Of a DNA stretch of 64,000 bases, positions 45,198 to 54,378 are shown in pieces. The stretch comes from WHSW01 sp963842795. Its GTDB lineage: Bacteria > Actinomycetota > Thermoleophilia > Solirubrobacterales > 70-9. The first letter of the stretch is position 1; every line of letters starts with the position of its first letter. The translations under genes were made by a program, and so were the position numbers. Below the pieces are notes generated by a model. The model ran no database searches and had not been told where the DNA came from. It saw nothing but the letters and a program-made list of their open reading frames with translations. The stretch is taken from the NCBI GenBank assembly GCA_963842795.1, contig CAWJHV010000040.1, positions 124,001 to 188,000 of the forward strand, in the 5' to 3' direction.

Positions 45198-45698
45198 AGC
45201 AGCACCCGCTCGTCGTCGTAGAGCTCTGCGTCCTCGCCGCGCGCCGTTGAGGCCGGGCGCCGGCTCCGCGGCCGTCCGCCACAGGGCCTCGACCCGGGCG
45301 CGGGCCACCGTCCGGTCGTCCTGGTTCTGCACCCTCCAGGCCAGGGCGACGAGCGCGTGCTCGTCGTCGAGCGGCCGCACCCGCTCGACCCGCGAGCGCA
45401 CGCGGATCGTGTCGCCGATCCGCACCGGGCGCTTGAAGCTCACCGAGTCGAGCCCGCGCAGGGCGACGACCCGCTCGGGGTCGAACGGCATCAGCCCGAT
45501 CGCGTAGGAGATCACCAGCATCCCGTGGGCGACCCGCTCGCCGAAGCGCCCGCCGGCCGCCCACTCGGCGTCGGCGTGCTGCGGATGCCAGTCGCCGGTG
45601 AGGGCGGAGAACGAGACCAGGTCGGCCTCGGTGATCGTCCGCCCTCGGGTGGTCAGCTCGGCGCCGACGTCGGGTCGGAGCTCGGTCGTGTCGGTCAT
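45194..45698 (-). CDS. MaoC-type (R)-specific enoyl hydratase/dehydratase
   Basis: A hot-dog-fold protein of about 167 residues with the MaoC signature. FSALTGDWHPQHADAEWA carries the catalytic Asp and His, and RFGERVAHGMLVISYAIGLM follows. In this operon it is the only dehydratase candidate, so it likely removes water from 3-hydroxyacyl-ACP in place of FabZ, as HadB-type enzymes do in mycobacteria. An ATG at 45698 follows an AGGAGG site and overlaps the GDSL gene stop. A frameshift near 45240 separates the last residues (EDAELYDDERVLL). Confidence 0.85.
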
Positions 45699-46390
45699 CT
45701 CGTTCCTCCTTCGATCGAGATCGGGATCCGGAAGCGGTCGCGGATCAGCTCCGCGAACCCGCGCGCGGCACGCCGATGGCCGAGCGGCGACGGGTGCAGG
45801 CCGTCGGCGCTGAAGTTCTCCGGCTCGCACAGCCCCGGGTGTCCCGCGACCTCGAGGTAGGGGACCGCGTAGGCATCGGCGACGATCCGGGTGGCGCGGT
45901 TGGCGCGCGCGATTCCGCGCTCGACCCGGTCGCGCGTCCGCGGGCCGAGCTCGAGGAAGTCCCAGCGCTCGGGCGAGGTGGCGGTGACCAGGCGCACCGC
46001 CGGGTTCGCGCGCTGCAGGCGGCCGAAGATCGCGGCCAGGCGCCGCGCGTAGGTGCCCGCGTCGGGCCGGGTGGTGCGGAGGACGTCGTTGGCCCCGCAG
46101 ACCACGGTGATCAGGTCGGGCTCGAGCTCGATCGCCTCGGGCAGCTGCTCGAGCACCTGCTCGCTGGTCGCGCCCTCGACCGCGAGGTTGCGGAAGGCGA
46201 GCGTCGGGTTGTGCACGCGAAGTCCGGCCGCGAGCCGCTCCGGCCATGCCTCGCCGGGCCGGCAGCCGGTGCCGGCGGTGAAGCTGTCGCCGAGGGCGGC
46301 GTACAGCGACAGCTGCGCCCCGCGCGCCTCCGGCCGGCGCTGCTGGCTCGTGATCGTCTCGGCGATCAGTGCGAAGGGGTCCCGGCTCAC
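45695..46390 (-). CDS. GDSL/SGNH-family hydrolase
   Basis: A 231-residue esterase-type protein. The nucleophile block is LYAALGDSFTAGTGCRPGEA, and AVEGATSEQVLEQLPEA and VVCGANDVL carry the Gly and Asn of the SGNH set. The last block is NFSADGLHPSPLGHRRAA, with catalytic Asp and His. There is no signal peptide. GTG at 46390 overlaps the carboxyltransferase stop. A cytosolic SGNH hydrolase inside a fatty-acid operon could act as thioesterase or lipid esterase, which is inference. Homologues sit at the same place in other Thermoleophilia as far as I recall. Confidence 0.87.
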   Translation of the reverse strand: MSRDPFALIAETITSQQRRPEARGAQLSLYAALGDSFTAGTGCRPGEAWPERLAAGLRVHNPTLAFRNLAVEGATSEQVLEQLPEAIELEPDLITVVCGANDVLRTTRPDAGTYARRLAAIFGRLQRANPAVRLVTATSPERWDFLELGPRTRDRVERGIARANRATRIVADAYAVPYLEVAGHPGLCEPENFSADGLHPSPLGHRRAARGFAELIRDRFRIPISIEGGTR

Positions 46391-47806
46391 CGTGCCTCCA
46401 GGGCGCGCAGCGCCCACGCCAGGCGCTCCCGCGTCTCCGTCGGCTCGATGACCTCGTCGACGAACCCCGCCGCGGCGGCCGCGTCGGCGTTCAGGTGCTC
46501 GGCCGCGTAGGCGGACTCGAGCTCGGTCAGCAGATCGCCGGCGCCGCCGTTCGCCTCGGCCAGCCGCCGCCGGTGGACGATGCCCACCGCCTGGCGGGCG
46601 GCCATGATCCCGACCTCGGCGGAGGGCCAGGCGAAGACCATGTCGGCGCCCAGGTCGCGGGAGTTCATCGTGATCACGGCGCCGCCGTAGGCCTTGCGCA
46701 GGACGACGGTCACCTTCGGCACCGTCGCCCCGGCGAACGACGCGCAGCAGCGAGGCGCCGTGGCGGATCACGCCGGCGCGCTCCTGTCCGGAGCCGGGCA
46801 TGAAGCCCGGCGTGTCGACGAGCACGACCAGGGGGATGCCGAACCGGTTGCACGCGTCGACGAACAGCGCGGCCTTCTCCGCCGCCGCGGTGTCGATCAC
46901 GCCGCCGAACCGGCGCGGCTGGTTCGCGATGAAGGCGACGGGCCGGCCCTCGATCCGCGCCAGCGCGGTGACCATGTTCCGCGCCCAGGCCGGGGAGAGC
47001 TCCAGGAGGCTGTCCTCGTCGGCGACCGCCTCCGCGACCTCGCGCACGTCGTAGACCTTGCGCGCCTCGGCCGGGACCACAAGCGACGGGTCCTCGGCGC
47101 CGGGCGCACCCGCGGGCGCGATCGGCGCCTGGCCGCCGAAGCGCGACGGCAGCAGGGCGAGCAGCCGGCGCGCCAGCCGCGCCGCGTCGCGGTCGTCGGC
47201 GGCGACCAGCTGGCAGACGCCGTTGGTCGAGTGGACCGGAGGCCCGCCCAGGTCCTCCATCGAGACCTGCTCTCCCAGCGCCGCCTCGACGATCTTCGGC
47301 CCGGTCAGGAACATGCGCGCCGACTCGGTCATGACGACGAAGTCGGTGAGCGCCGGCGAGTAGGCGCCGCCGCCGGCGGCGACCCCGCCGACCACGGTCA
47401 CCTGCGGGACCTTCGCCGAGAGCTCGACGCTGGCCCTGAAGATGCGGCCGTACCCGGCCAGCGCCGCGTGGCCCTCCTGCAGCCTGGCGCCGCCGGATTC
47501 GACGAAGCCGACCACGGGAACGCCCGACTGGCCGGCGAGCTCGAGCACGCGGACGATCGAGTCGGCGTGCGCGGCGCCGAGCGACCCGCCCATGACCGCG
47601 GCGTCCTGGGCGTAGCAGAAGATCGGCCTGCCACCGACCCGTCCGGCGCCGGCGACGACCCCGTCGCCCGGTCCGGAGCGGTCGCCGAGCCGGGCCGAGC
47701 GGACGGCGGTGCGCACGGCGGCGAAGCTGCCCGGGTCGCACAGCGACTCGAGCCGCTCGACCGGGGACATCGTCCGGGGACCCTCCTTGACCGCGACCGG
47801 GCTCAT
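46387..47806 (-). CDS. Acyl-CoA carboxylase carboxyltransferase (AccD/PccB type, frameshifted)
   Basis: This subunit moves CO2 from biotin to acetyl- or propionyl-CoA, giving malonyl- or methylmalonyl-CoA. The ATG at 47806 overlaps the fabF stop and leads to VERLESLCDPGSF, GVVAGAGRVGGRPIFCYAQD and VVGFVESGGARLQEG. Later come GVAAGGGAYSPALTDFVVM, QPRRFGGVIDTAAAEKAALF and LVVLVDTPGFMPGSGQE. After a break near 46740, TVVLRKAYGGAVITMNSRDL completes the second crotonase fold. The 473-residue length fits the fused form. As part of a fatty-acid operon it most likely makes malonyl-CoA; the biotin carboxylase must be encoded elsewhere. Confidence 0.88.
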
Positions 47807-49014
47807 GCCGCCAGGCAGAGGACGGCGTTGTGGCCACCGAACCCGAACGAGTTCGAGATCGCGACCAGGGGCTCGGGCCCGGAGCCGTTCGCGCGGCGCT
47901 CGAGCGCCCGCGCCTCTCCGGGGACGTAGTCGAGGTCGAGATCGGGGTCGCGCTCGGACCAGCCGACGGTCGGCGGGGCGAGCTCGCGCCGCAGGGACTC
48001 GATCGTCGCGATCGCCTCCACCGCCCCGGCGGCGCCGAGCAGGTGGCCGATCGCCGACTTGGTCGACGAAACCGGCACCTCGCCGGCGCGCTCCCCGAGC
48101 GCCAGCTTCAGCGCCTCGGTCTCGGTGCGGTCGTTGAGCGGGGTCGAGGTCCCGTGTGCGTTCACGTAGTCGACCTGGTCGGCGCTGCGGCCGGCGTCGG
48201 CGAGCGCGAGCTCGATCGCCCGGCCCGCGTCGCGGCCGCTCGGCTCCGGCGCGGTCAGATGGTGGGCATCGGAGCTCGCGGCGTAGCCGAGGATCTCGCC
48301 GAGCACCTCGGCCCCGCGCTGCTCCGCGTGCTCGGCGTCCTCGAGCACGAGGATGCCGGCGCCCTCGCCCATCACGAATCCGTCGCGGCGGGCGTCGAAG
48401 GGCAGCGAGCGACCGCTCTTCGAGGTCGCGCCCATGGCCGCGAACGCGGCGGTCGCGACATCGGTCAGCGCCGCCTCGGCGCCGCCGGTGACCACAGCGT
48501 CGGCCTCGCCGGCGGCGATCATCCGCTGCGCCTGGCCGATCGCGTGCGCGCCCGCCGCGCAGGCGGACATCACGCCGAAGGAGCCGCCGCGGATCCCGCG
48601 CCGCATCGCCACCGCGGCGGCGGCGGCGTTGCCCATCAGCATCGGCACCGCCAGCGGCGAGACGGCCTTCGCCCCGCGGTCGCGGAGCACGTCCTGCTGC
48701 TGCTCGAGCGACCCGAGGCCGCCGATCCCGGTCCCGATCACGCAGCCGACGCGCTCGGGCTCGTAGGGCAGCTCGTCGGCCCATCCCGCGCCCTCGATCG
48801 CCTCGTCGGCGGCCGCGATCGCGAGCTGGGTGAAGCGATCCGAGCGCCGTGCCTCCTTGCGGGAGAGGAAGTCGGTCGGCTCGAACTCCGAGCAGCGCCC
48901 GACGCCGTCGCTGATCCCGCACTCACCGGCGGCCCAGCGCTCGATCAGCGCCGTCGCGCCGACGCCCAGGGGCGTCACCGCGCCGACGCCGGTGATCACG
49001 ATTCGGCGGGTCAC
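47803..49014 (-). CDS. fabF: 3-oxoacyl-[acyl-carrier-protein] synthase II
   Basis: FabF elongates acyl-ACP with malonyl-ACP. It begins MTRRIVITGVGAVTPLGVGA. The catalytic Cys152 lies in GVMSACAAGAHAIGQA, the two His are in YVNAHGTSTPLNDRTE and KSAIGHLLGAAGAVEA, and the C-terminal loop SNSFGFGGHNAVL is standard. The 403 residues are normal. It overlaps acpP upstream and the carboxyltransferase downstream by four bases each. Confidence 0.96.
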   Translation of the reverse strand: MTRRIVITGVGAVTPLGVGATALIERWAAGECGISDGVGRCSEFEPTDFLSRKEARRSDRFTQLAIAAADEAIEGAGWADELPYEPERVGCVIGTGIGGLGSLEQQQDVLRDRGAKAVSPLAVPMLMGNAAAAAVAMRRGIRGGSFGVMSACAAGAHAIGQAQRMIAAGEADAVVTGGAEAALTDVATAAFAAMGATSKSGRSLPFDARRDGFVMGEGAGILVLEDAEHAEQRGAEVLGEILGYAASSDAHHLTAPEPSGRDAGRAIELALADAGRSADQVDYVNAHGTSTPLNDRTETEALKLALGERAGEVPVSSTKSAIGHLLGAAGAVEAIATIESLRRELAPPTVGWSERDPDLDLDYVPGEARALERRANGSGPEPLVAISNSFGFGGHNAVLCLAA

Positions 49015-49256
49015 GATGCTCGCGCCACCACCAGGTCGATCACGTCGCCGACCGTCTTCACGTCCTTGACCGAGTCGCCGTCGAGCTCGACCCCGAACTC
49101 GTCCTCGACGATCTGCGCCAGCTCGACCAGATCGAGTGAGTCGATGTCGAGGCTCTCGAAGGTCGCCTCGCGCGAGACGTCGCCCTCGGCGCCGATCTCG
49201 TTCAGGCCGTCGAAAATCACCTTCTCGACCGAGTCGTTCGTCACTTGGGTTGGCAT
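49011..49256 (-). CDS. acpP: Acyl carrier protein
   Basis: An 81-residue acidic ACP. The phosphopantetheine site is Ser40 in SLDIDSLDLVELAQIVEDEF. An ATG at 49256 follows a strong AAAAGGAG site, matching the need for a high ACP level. It overlaps fabF by four bases and lies 31 bases from fabG. Confidence 0.96.
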   Translation of the reverse strand: MPTQVTNDSVEKVIFDGLNEIGAEGDVSREATFESLDIDSLDLVELAQIVEDEFGVELDGDSVKDVKTVGDVIDLVVARAS

Positions 49257-49287
49257 TCGGGTTCTCCTTTTGTTGCTGGTTGGCAGG

Positions 49288-50010
49288 TCAAGCGCTGAGG
49301 CCGCCGTCGACCGTGAGCACGGAGCCGGTCACGTAGGCGGCATCGTCGGAGGCGAGGAAGCGCACGCAGGCGGCGACCTCCTCCGGAGTCCCCGGGCGCC
49401 GGGCGGGGATCTCGTCGGCGAAGCCGTTGACCCCCTCGGTGAGCTTGGTCTCGACCAGCCCGGGGGCGACGGCGTTGACCGTGATCCCGCGGCGCGCAAC
49501 CTCGACCGCGACCGTCTTCGTCAGCCCGATCAGGCCCGCCTTCGACGCCGCGTAGTTGGACTGGCCCGCGTTCGCGCGCGGGCCGACGATCGAGGCGACG
49601 TTGACGATCCGGCCGTAGCGCGCCTTGAGCATCGGACGCAGCGCCCGGCGGGTTGTGTGGAAGGCCGCGGAGAGGTTGGTCTCGAGCACGCTCTGCCACT
49701 CCTCGGCCTTCAGCTGCGGGGCGAGTCCGTCGGCCCGCATGCCGGCGTTGTTGACCAGCACCAGCACCGGGCCGAGCTCGCGCTCGGCGCGCTCGAACAG
49801 CGAGTCGACCTCCTCCGGCTCGGTGACGTCGGCGGCGACCGCGAGCGCGCGACCGCCGTCGTCGCCGATCGCCGAAGCGAGCGCCTCGGCGCTGTCGGCG
49901 TCGGAGCGGTAGTTGACGACCACCGGCCAGCCCTCGCCGGCGAGCGCGGTCGCGGTGGCGGCGCCGATTCCGCGGGCCGACCCGGTGACGATTGCGCAGC
50001 CCTCACGCAT
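49288..50010 (-). CDS. fabG: 3-oxoacyl-[acyl-carrier-protein] reductase
   Basis: This SDR enzyme reduces 3-oxoacyl-ACP with NADPH. The cofactor motif is AIVTGSARGIGAATATALAG, then VLVNNAGM. The catalytic set is Ser in GRIVNVASIVG and Tyr/Lys in GQSNYAASKAGLIG. NAVAPGLVETKL and VTGSVLTVDGG close the fold. At 240 residues it is standard. Its start overlaps the fabH stop by 8 bases. Confidence 0.94.
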   Translation of the reverse strand: MREGCAIVTGSARGIGAATATALAGEGWPVVVNYRSDADSAEALASAIGDDGGRALAVAADVTEPEEVDSLFERAERELGPVLVLVNNAGMRADGLAPQLKAEEWQSVLETNLSAAFHTTRRALRPMLKARYGRIVNVASIVGPRANAGQSNYAASKAGLIGLTKTVAVEVARRGITVNAVAPGLVETKLTEGVNGFADEIPARRPGTPEEVAACVRFLASDDAAYVTGSVLTVDGGLSA

Positions 50011-51031
50011 CGGTGATCCCCTCCCGCCCGGGCGCCTCCCACTCGATCACGGTGGCCGCCCAGGTGAGCCCACCGCCGAAGGCCGCGAGGAGCACGGTCG
50101 ATCCGGCCTCCAGCCGGCCCGCGGCGTGTGCGTCCGCCAGCGCCAGCGGGATCGTCGCGGCGGAGGTGTTGCCGTAGCGGTCGATGCAGTCGATCACGCG
50201 CTCGCGGTCGAGTTCGAGCCGGTCGCCGACCGCGCTGAGGATGCGGCCGTTTGCCTGGTGGAAGGCGAAGACGTCGATCTCGTCCAGCGACCTGCCGGCG
50301 GCGGAGGCGGCGGCGAGCGTCGACTCGCTGAGCCGGTCGACCGCCTGACGGAAGGTGTCGTGGCCGTTCATGCGCAGGATCGCCTCCTCGCGCGAGGCGG
50401 CCACCAGATGGCCCCGGGTGCCGTCGGCTCCGAGCACGGCCGGGCCGACGCCGCCGGGCGCGTCGCAGGCGCTGACGAGGACGGCGCCGGCGCCGTCACC
50501 GAAGAGAGCCGCCGTACCGCGATCGGTCGGGTCCGTGAGCCGCGTCATCAGGTCGGCGCCGACGACGAGCACGGTGCGGGCGCGGCCGGCCTCGACCTGG
50601 CCGGCGGCGAGGGTGAGCGCGCTGACGAAGCCCGAGCACGCCGCGTTGACGTCCATCGCGCCGGCGCCGACGGCGCCGATCCGCGAGGCGACCAGCGCGG
50701 CCGCGCTGGGGCTGAGCTCCTCGTGGCTCATCGTGGCGACGAGCACCAGGTCCACCTCGATCGGCTCGATCCCGGCGGCGGCGACGCTGCGGGACGCGGC
50801 CTCCGCCGCGTAATCGACCAAGACCTCGCCGGCTGCGGCCACCCTGCGCTCGTGGACGCCGGTGCGAGTCACGATCCAGTCCTCCGTCACCCCGGCGCGG
50901 GCGGCGATCTGGTCGTTGCCGACCACGGTTTCCGGCACCGCGACGCCGATCCCGCTGACCGCGGCGCCGCGCGGCGTGCGCGGGGGACCGACCGGCGCCA
51001 TTCCGATGCGAGCCGACGTGAGCTCAGGCAT
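50003..51031 (-). CDS. fabH: 3-oxoacyl-[acyl-carrier-protein] synthase III
   Basis: FabH starts fatty-acid synthesis by joining acyl-CoA and malonyl-ACP. The ATG at 51031 (MPELTSARIGMAP) overlaps the fabD stop. The catalytic Cys132 is in MDVNAACSGFVSAL, His in VFAFHQANGRIL and Asn in RYGNTSAATIPLAL. VTEDWIVTRTGVHERR is a clear family segment. The 342 residues are usual. The starter choice (straight or branched) cannot be read from sequence. Confidence 0.95.
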   Translation of the reverse strand: MPELTSARIGMAPVGPPRTPRGAAVSGIGVAVPETVVGNDQIAARAGVTEDWIVTRTGVHERRVAAAGEVLVDYAAEAASRSVAAAGIEPIEVDLVLVATMSHEELSPSAAALVASRIGAVGAGAMDVNAACSGFVSALTLAAGQVEAGRARTVLVVGADLMTRLTDPTDRGTAALFGDGAGAVLVSACDAPGGVGPAVLGADGTRGHLVAASREEAILRMNGHDTFRQAVDRLSESTLAAASAAGRSLDEIDVFAFHQANGRILSAVGDRLELDRERVIDCIDRYGNTSAATIPLALADAHAAGRLEAGSTVLLAAFGGGLTWAATVIEWEAPGREGITDA

Positions 51032-51884
51032 GGGCGGCCTCCCGCTTGCCGAGCACGTCGGCGTCGACGTCGTCAAAGGCGCGGCGCACCATCCCGGCCA
51101 GGGTCTTGCCGGGACCCGAGTCGACGAATCGGCGGACGCCGATCCGGTGCAGGGCCTCGAGCGTCTCGCGCCAGCGCACCGGGCTGATCAGCGCGGCCGC
51201 GAGCTGGTCGCGGATCCGGTCGGCGGTGGAGCCGAAGAGGGTCGCGTAGACGCTGGAGAAGACCGGGCCCTCCGGCGGCTCGATCGCGACCCCGGCGAGC
51301 CCGGCGCGGAACGGCTCCACGGCGGGTTCCATAGCTTCGGTGTGAAAGGCGCCGCGGACCGCGAGCGGGATCGTGCGCAGCCCGTCGTCCTTGGCGGCGG
51401 CCACCGTCGCGGCGAGCGCGTCGGGCGGGCCGGCGACCACCAGCTGGGTCGGGCCGTTGTCGTTGGCGACCACGACCCCGCCGGATTCTGCGACCGCGCG
51501 CGCACGCTCGGCGTCGCCGAGCACGGCGAGCATCCCGCCGGGCTCGCGGCCCGCCGCCTCCTGCATCAGCCGGCCCCGAAGCGCCGCCATCCGCACCGCG
51601 TCGGCCGGGTCGATCGCGCCCGCGGCGGCCAGGGCGCTGAGCTCGCCCAGCGAGTGCCCGGCCAGGAACGCGGCCTGGGGCCGGCCGGCGCGGGTCCAGG
51701 AGGCGAGGCTGGCGCAGAGGATCGCCGGCTGGGCGTAGGCGGTGCCCTCGTCGGCGAGCGCGAACGGGTCGGCGCCGACCTCGGCCAGCGCGATCTCGGC
51801 GAGCTCGGGCTCGTGGCGCTCGACGAGCTCGCGCATGCCGTCGGTGTGGCTGCCTTGTCCGGGGAAGAGGATTGCCGTGGGCAT
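51024..51884 (-). CDS. fabD: Malonyl-CoA:ACP transacylase
   Basis: FabD loads malonate onto ACP. The start MPTAILFPGQGSHTDGM, the catalytic Ser78 in LAGHSLGELSALAAAGA, Arg in MAALRGRLMQEAA and His in RGAFHTEAMEP are all present. The 286 residues are standard. It is the first gene of the operon; about 105 bases separate it from the response regulator gene that ends upstream, and these should hold the promoter. Confidence 0.95.
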   Translation of the reverse strand: MPTAILFPGQGSHTDGMRELVERHEPELAEIALAEVGADPFALADEGTAYAQPAILCASLASWTRAGRPQAAFLAGHSLGELSALAAAGAIDPADAVRMAALRGRLMQEAAGREPGGMLAVLGDAERARAVAESGGVVVANDNGPTQLVVAGPPDALAATVAAAKDDGLRTIPLAVRGAFHTEAMEPAVEPFRAGLAGVAIEPPEGPVFSSVYATLFGSTADRIRDQLAAALISPVRWRETLEALHRIGVRRFVDSGPGKTLAGMVRRAFDDVDADVLGKREAAHA

Positions 51885-51936
51885 CGCCTCGATACTTCCC
51901 CGAAGCGAGGCAGTAGTTAAGGCATAACGGCCCTCA

Positions 51937-51954
51937 ACCCCCCAACCGGGGGGT
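51937..51954. promoter_or_regulatory. Inverted repeat upstream of fabD
   Basis: ACCCCCC, AACC, GGGGGGT form a 7-bp perfect inverted repeat 53 bases upstream of the fabD start, in the only gap between the two-component genes and the fatty-acid operon. It could be an operator for fatty-acid control or a terminator stem for the upstream gene; no T tract follows. Confidence 0.4.
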
Positions 51955-51990
51955 GCGAAGTCGAGGCTTTGGGGGGTGTCGCGGGCCCGC

Positions 51991-52593
51991 TCAGCGGGTG
52001 AGCCCGAGACGCTCGGCCCGCCGCGCCGCCTCGGCGCGGTTCTTGACCCCGAGCTTGCGGTAGAGCGAGCTGGCGTGCTCCTTGACCGTGTGCGGGGAGA
52101 GGTAGAGGCGCTCGGCGATCTCCCGGTTGGTCGCCCCGGAGCTGATCAGCGCCAGCACCTCGCGCTCACGCGGGCTCAGCGGCGTCGCCGGGCCCTCCTC
52201 CTGGCGGCCGAACACGGTCATCCCGCGGCCGACCATGCGGACCGCCATCGCCACCTCGTCGGCGCTCCAGTCCTTGGAGACGAAGCCCGAGGCACCCGCG
52301 GTCTTCGCCGCCTGGGGCGAGATCCAGCCCACGCCGGAGATCAGCAGCACCCTGGTCTCGGGCGAGACGCCGCGGATCGCCTCGCAGAGCTCCGCGCCCG
52401 AACGCTCGCCGAGGAAGAGGTCGACCAGGGCGACGTCCGGCTTCATCCGCTGCGCCGCCTCGAGCCCCTCGTCGGGATCGGAGGCGACGACACAGCGCTC
52501 GACCCACCGCTGTTGCCCGAGCAGGATCTTGAAGCCCCACTGGACGACGGCGTGGTCGTCGACGATCAGCACCCTCAGCGGCCGCTCGGCCAC
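51991..52593 (-). CDS. NarL/LuxR-type response regulator
   Basis: A 200-residue two-domain regulator. The receiver has acidic residues in VLIVDDHAVVQWG, the phosphorylation site Asp58 in PDVALVDLFLG and the Lys in GFVSKDWSADE. The LuxR-type helix-turn-helix is LSPREREVLALISSGATNRE, with IAERLYLSPHTVKEHASSLY (consecutive pieces). It starts where the histidine kinase stops, so the two form a pair. Lying just upstream of fabD, it might control the fatty-acid operon. Confidence 0.93.
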   Translation of the reverse strand: MAERPLRVLIVDDHAVVQWGFKILLGQQRWVERCVVASDPDEGLEAAQRMKPDVALVDLFLGERSGAELCEAIRGVSPETRVLLISGVGWISPQAAKTAGASGFVSKDWSADEVAMAVRMVGRGMTVFGRQEEGPATPLSPREREVLALISSGATNREIAERLYLSPHTVKEHASSLYRKLGVKNRAEAARRAERLGLTR

Positions 52594-53736
52594 TCAGGTC
52601 CCCTCGCCGACGACGCTGGCGACGTCGCTCGCCGGGAGCACCAGGCGCACCCGCCACTGCTCGCCGTCGAGCCCGAACTCGAGCATCCCGCCGCGCTGGA
52701 GCGATTCGTAGGACGCCAGGCGCAGGCCGAGGCCGGCACTCGGGCCCGGCCGGCTCGTCAAGCCGTCGTTTCTGACCTCGAGCGCAAAGGCGCCGTCGAC
52801 GTTCGTGATCGCCACCCGGACCTCGGTCGGGCGCGCGTGCTTCTCGGCGTTGCGAAGCGCCTCGCCGAGTACCGAGACGGCGAGCGGCTCGAGCCCCTTC
52901 GGGACCTCCGCGCCCTCCTCCCACCAGACGCTCAGGGGCACCGACTTGTACTGGCGCCCGAGCCGCTGGAGCTCCGCGCGCAGGGTTGTCCGCGAGGGCT
53001 CGGAGGTCGGCTCGAGCGAGCGGTCGAGGGCGTCGCGGAGCTCGCCGAGCGCGGCCGCGATCTCCTCGGCGGACCGCTTCGCGTCGGCGGCGCTGAGCTC
53101 GCGGCCCGAGCCGAGCACCATCGAGACTCCGAAGAGCCGCTGCATGACGCTCTCGTGCACCTCGCGGGCCAGCTCGATCCGCTCCAGCAGCAGCGCGTCG
53201 CGCTCGTGCGCACTCGCCGCCTGGCGCACGGTCGTCGCCAGCGCTGCGGTGCGGCCGAGCGCGTGCAGCGTCCGCCGCTCGTCGAGGTCGAGATCCAGGG
53301 GCGCCCCGTGGCGTTCGGCGAAGATCACCCCGAGCCAGCGGCCGCCCGCGGCAACGGGCGTGCACGAGATCCCCGCGATCCCGGGAAGGTCGGCGTAGCG
53401 CTCCGGCACGTGGCCGGCGAGCGCGTCGACGACGATCACCTCGTCCTCGACCAGGGAGAGCCTCGCGATCGGCGTCTCCTCGATGCTCCCGTAGGCGTGG
53501 GCGAGGAGCTCGGGCTCGACCCCGTGGCTTCCCGCCGGGACGACCAGGCGCCGGGCGGGGTCGTAGAGGAAGAGCACCGCGCGCTCGAGCGAGGTGAGCT
53601 CGCAGACGGCCTCGCAGATGCGGTCGTGGAACGGATGGGAGTCGGCGGCGTCGTCGCCGAGCTCGAGCAGCAGGCGGACGACGAGGTCGAGCGCGTCCGC
53701 TCGCAGCGCGACGCTCGTGGCGTGCTCAGGCTTCAC
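52594..53736 (-). CDS. GAF-domain sensor histidine kinase (HisKA_3 type)
   Basis: A soluble kinase of 380 residues. A GAF domain spans roughly residues 30-170 (ERAVLFLYDPARRLVVPAG, ISCTPVAAGGRWLGVIFAER). The dimerisation and phosphorylation helix has ELAREVHESVMQRLFGVSM with the phospho-acceptor His. The ATPase part keeps the N-box LGEALRNAEKHA and the G-box SAGLGLRLAS. No transmembrane segment is present, so it senses a cytosolic cue through GAF. Its start overlaps the end of the acetyltransferase gene by 11 bases. Confidence 0.92.
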   Translation of the reverse strand: MKPEHATSVALRADALDLVVRLLLELGDDAADSHPFHDRICEAVCELTSLERAVLFLYDPARRLVVPAGSHGVEPELLAHAYGSIEETPIARLSLVEDEVIVVDALAGHVPERYADLPGIAGISCTPVAAGGRWLGVIFAERHGAPLDLDLDERRTLHALGRTAALATTVRQAASAHERDALLLERIELAREVHESVMQRLFGVSMVLGSGRELSAADAKRSAEEIAAALGELRDALDRSLEPTSEPSRTTLRAELQRLGRQYKSVPLSVWWEEGAEVPKGLEPLAVSVLGEALRNAEKHARPTEVRVAITNVDGAFALEVRNDGLTSRPGPSAGLGLRLASYESLQRGGMLEFGLDGEQWRVRLVLPASDVASVVGEGT

Positions 53737-54286
53737 GCAGGATCGCGAGCATCATCGTGTCGAAGCGGCGGCCGCGTTCGAGGTTGCGCTCGCGCATCAC
53801 CCCCTCCTGGCGGAAGCCGAGGCGCTTCGCGAGCGCCAGCACGCGCTCGAAGTTCGGCAGCGCCGGCAGCGTGATCATCTCGATCCGGTGCAGCCCGAGC
53901 TCGGTGAACGCCCACTCGACGATCAAGCCGACGCCCTCGCTCGCGGCGCCGCGCCCGCGCTCGCCCGCGGCGAGCCAGAACCCGACCTCCCCGCGCTCGT
54001 GGCGCCAGTCGATCGAGTGCAGGATCACGGTCCCGAGCAGATCGCCGGACGCGCGGTCGGCGATCGCGAGCTCGATCCCCCGCCCCTCGCGGGGCCACTC
54101 GGCCGCCCGCTCGACGCGGTCGCGGAGCTCGTCCTCGCCCGGGTCCTCCTCGACGCCCCACGCCGGGCCGAGCTCCGGGTCGTCGACGAACGCCGCCACC
54201 CAGGGGGCAACGTCCCGGAGCTCGAGCGGCCGCAGCAGGACGCGGTCTCCCGCGATTCGCTCCGGCACCTCGATCGTCCGCTCCAT
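53726..54286 (-). CDS. GNAT-family N-acetyltransferase (RimJ-like)
   Basis: A 186-residue acetyltransferase. The start at ATG 54286 gives MERTIEVPERIAGDRVLLRP. GEVGFWLAAGERGRGAASEG is the acetyl-CoA pyrophosphate loop, and VEWAFTELGLHRIEMITLP and RVLALAKRLGFRQEGVMRER are typical of the RimJ/RimL branch. The substrate could be a protein N-terminus or a small amine. It is encoded just upstream of, and overlapping, the histidine kinase. A longer frame upstream lacks homology-like composition. Confidence 0.88.
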   Translation of the reverse strand: MERTIEVPERIAGDRVLLRPLELRDVAPWVAAFVDDPELGPAWGVEEDPGEDELRDRVERAAEWPREGRGIELAIADRASGDLLGTVILHSIDWRHERGEVGFWLAAGERGRGAASEGVGLIVEWAFTELGLHRIEMITLPALPNFERVLALAKRLGFRQEGVMRERNLERGRRFDTMMLAILREA

Positions 54287-54378
54287 CGCGCCGACTATAG
54301 GCTCGCGGTCGGATCGGCGGCCCGTGGCCCGCGGGTACGCTGACCGCGAAACCAACCCGGCTGCGAAGGAGTCCTCCG

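Noticed and set aside
45695..48922. A single 1075-codon minus-strand open frame across fabF, carboxyltransferase and GDSL genes
   Set aside because: Only its ends carry real protein. The middle is a shifted, Arg/Gly-rich reading of fabF and the carboxyltransferase, produced by high GC and a frameshift near 46740.
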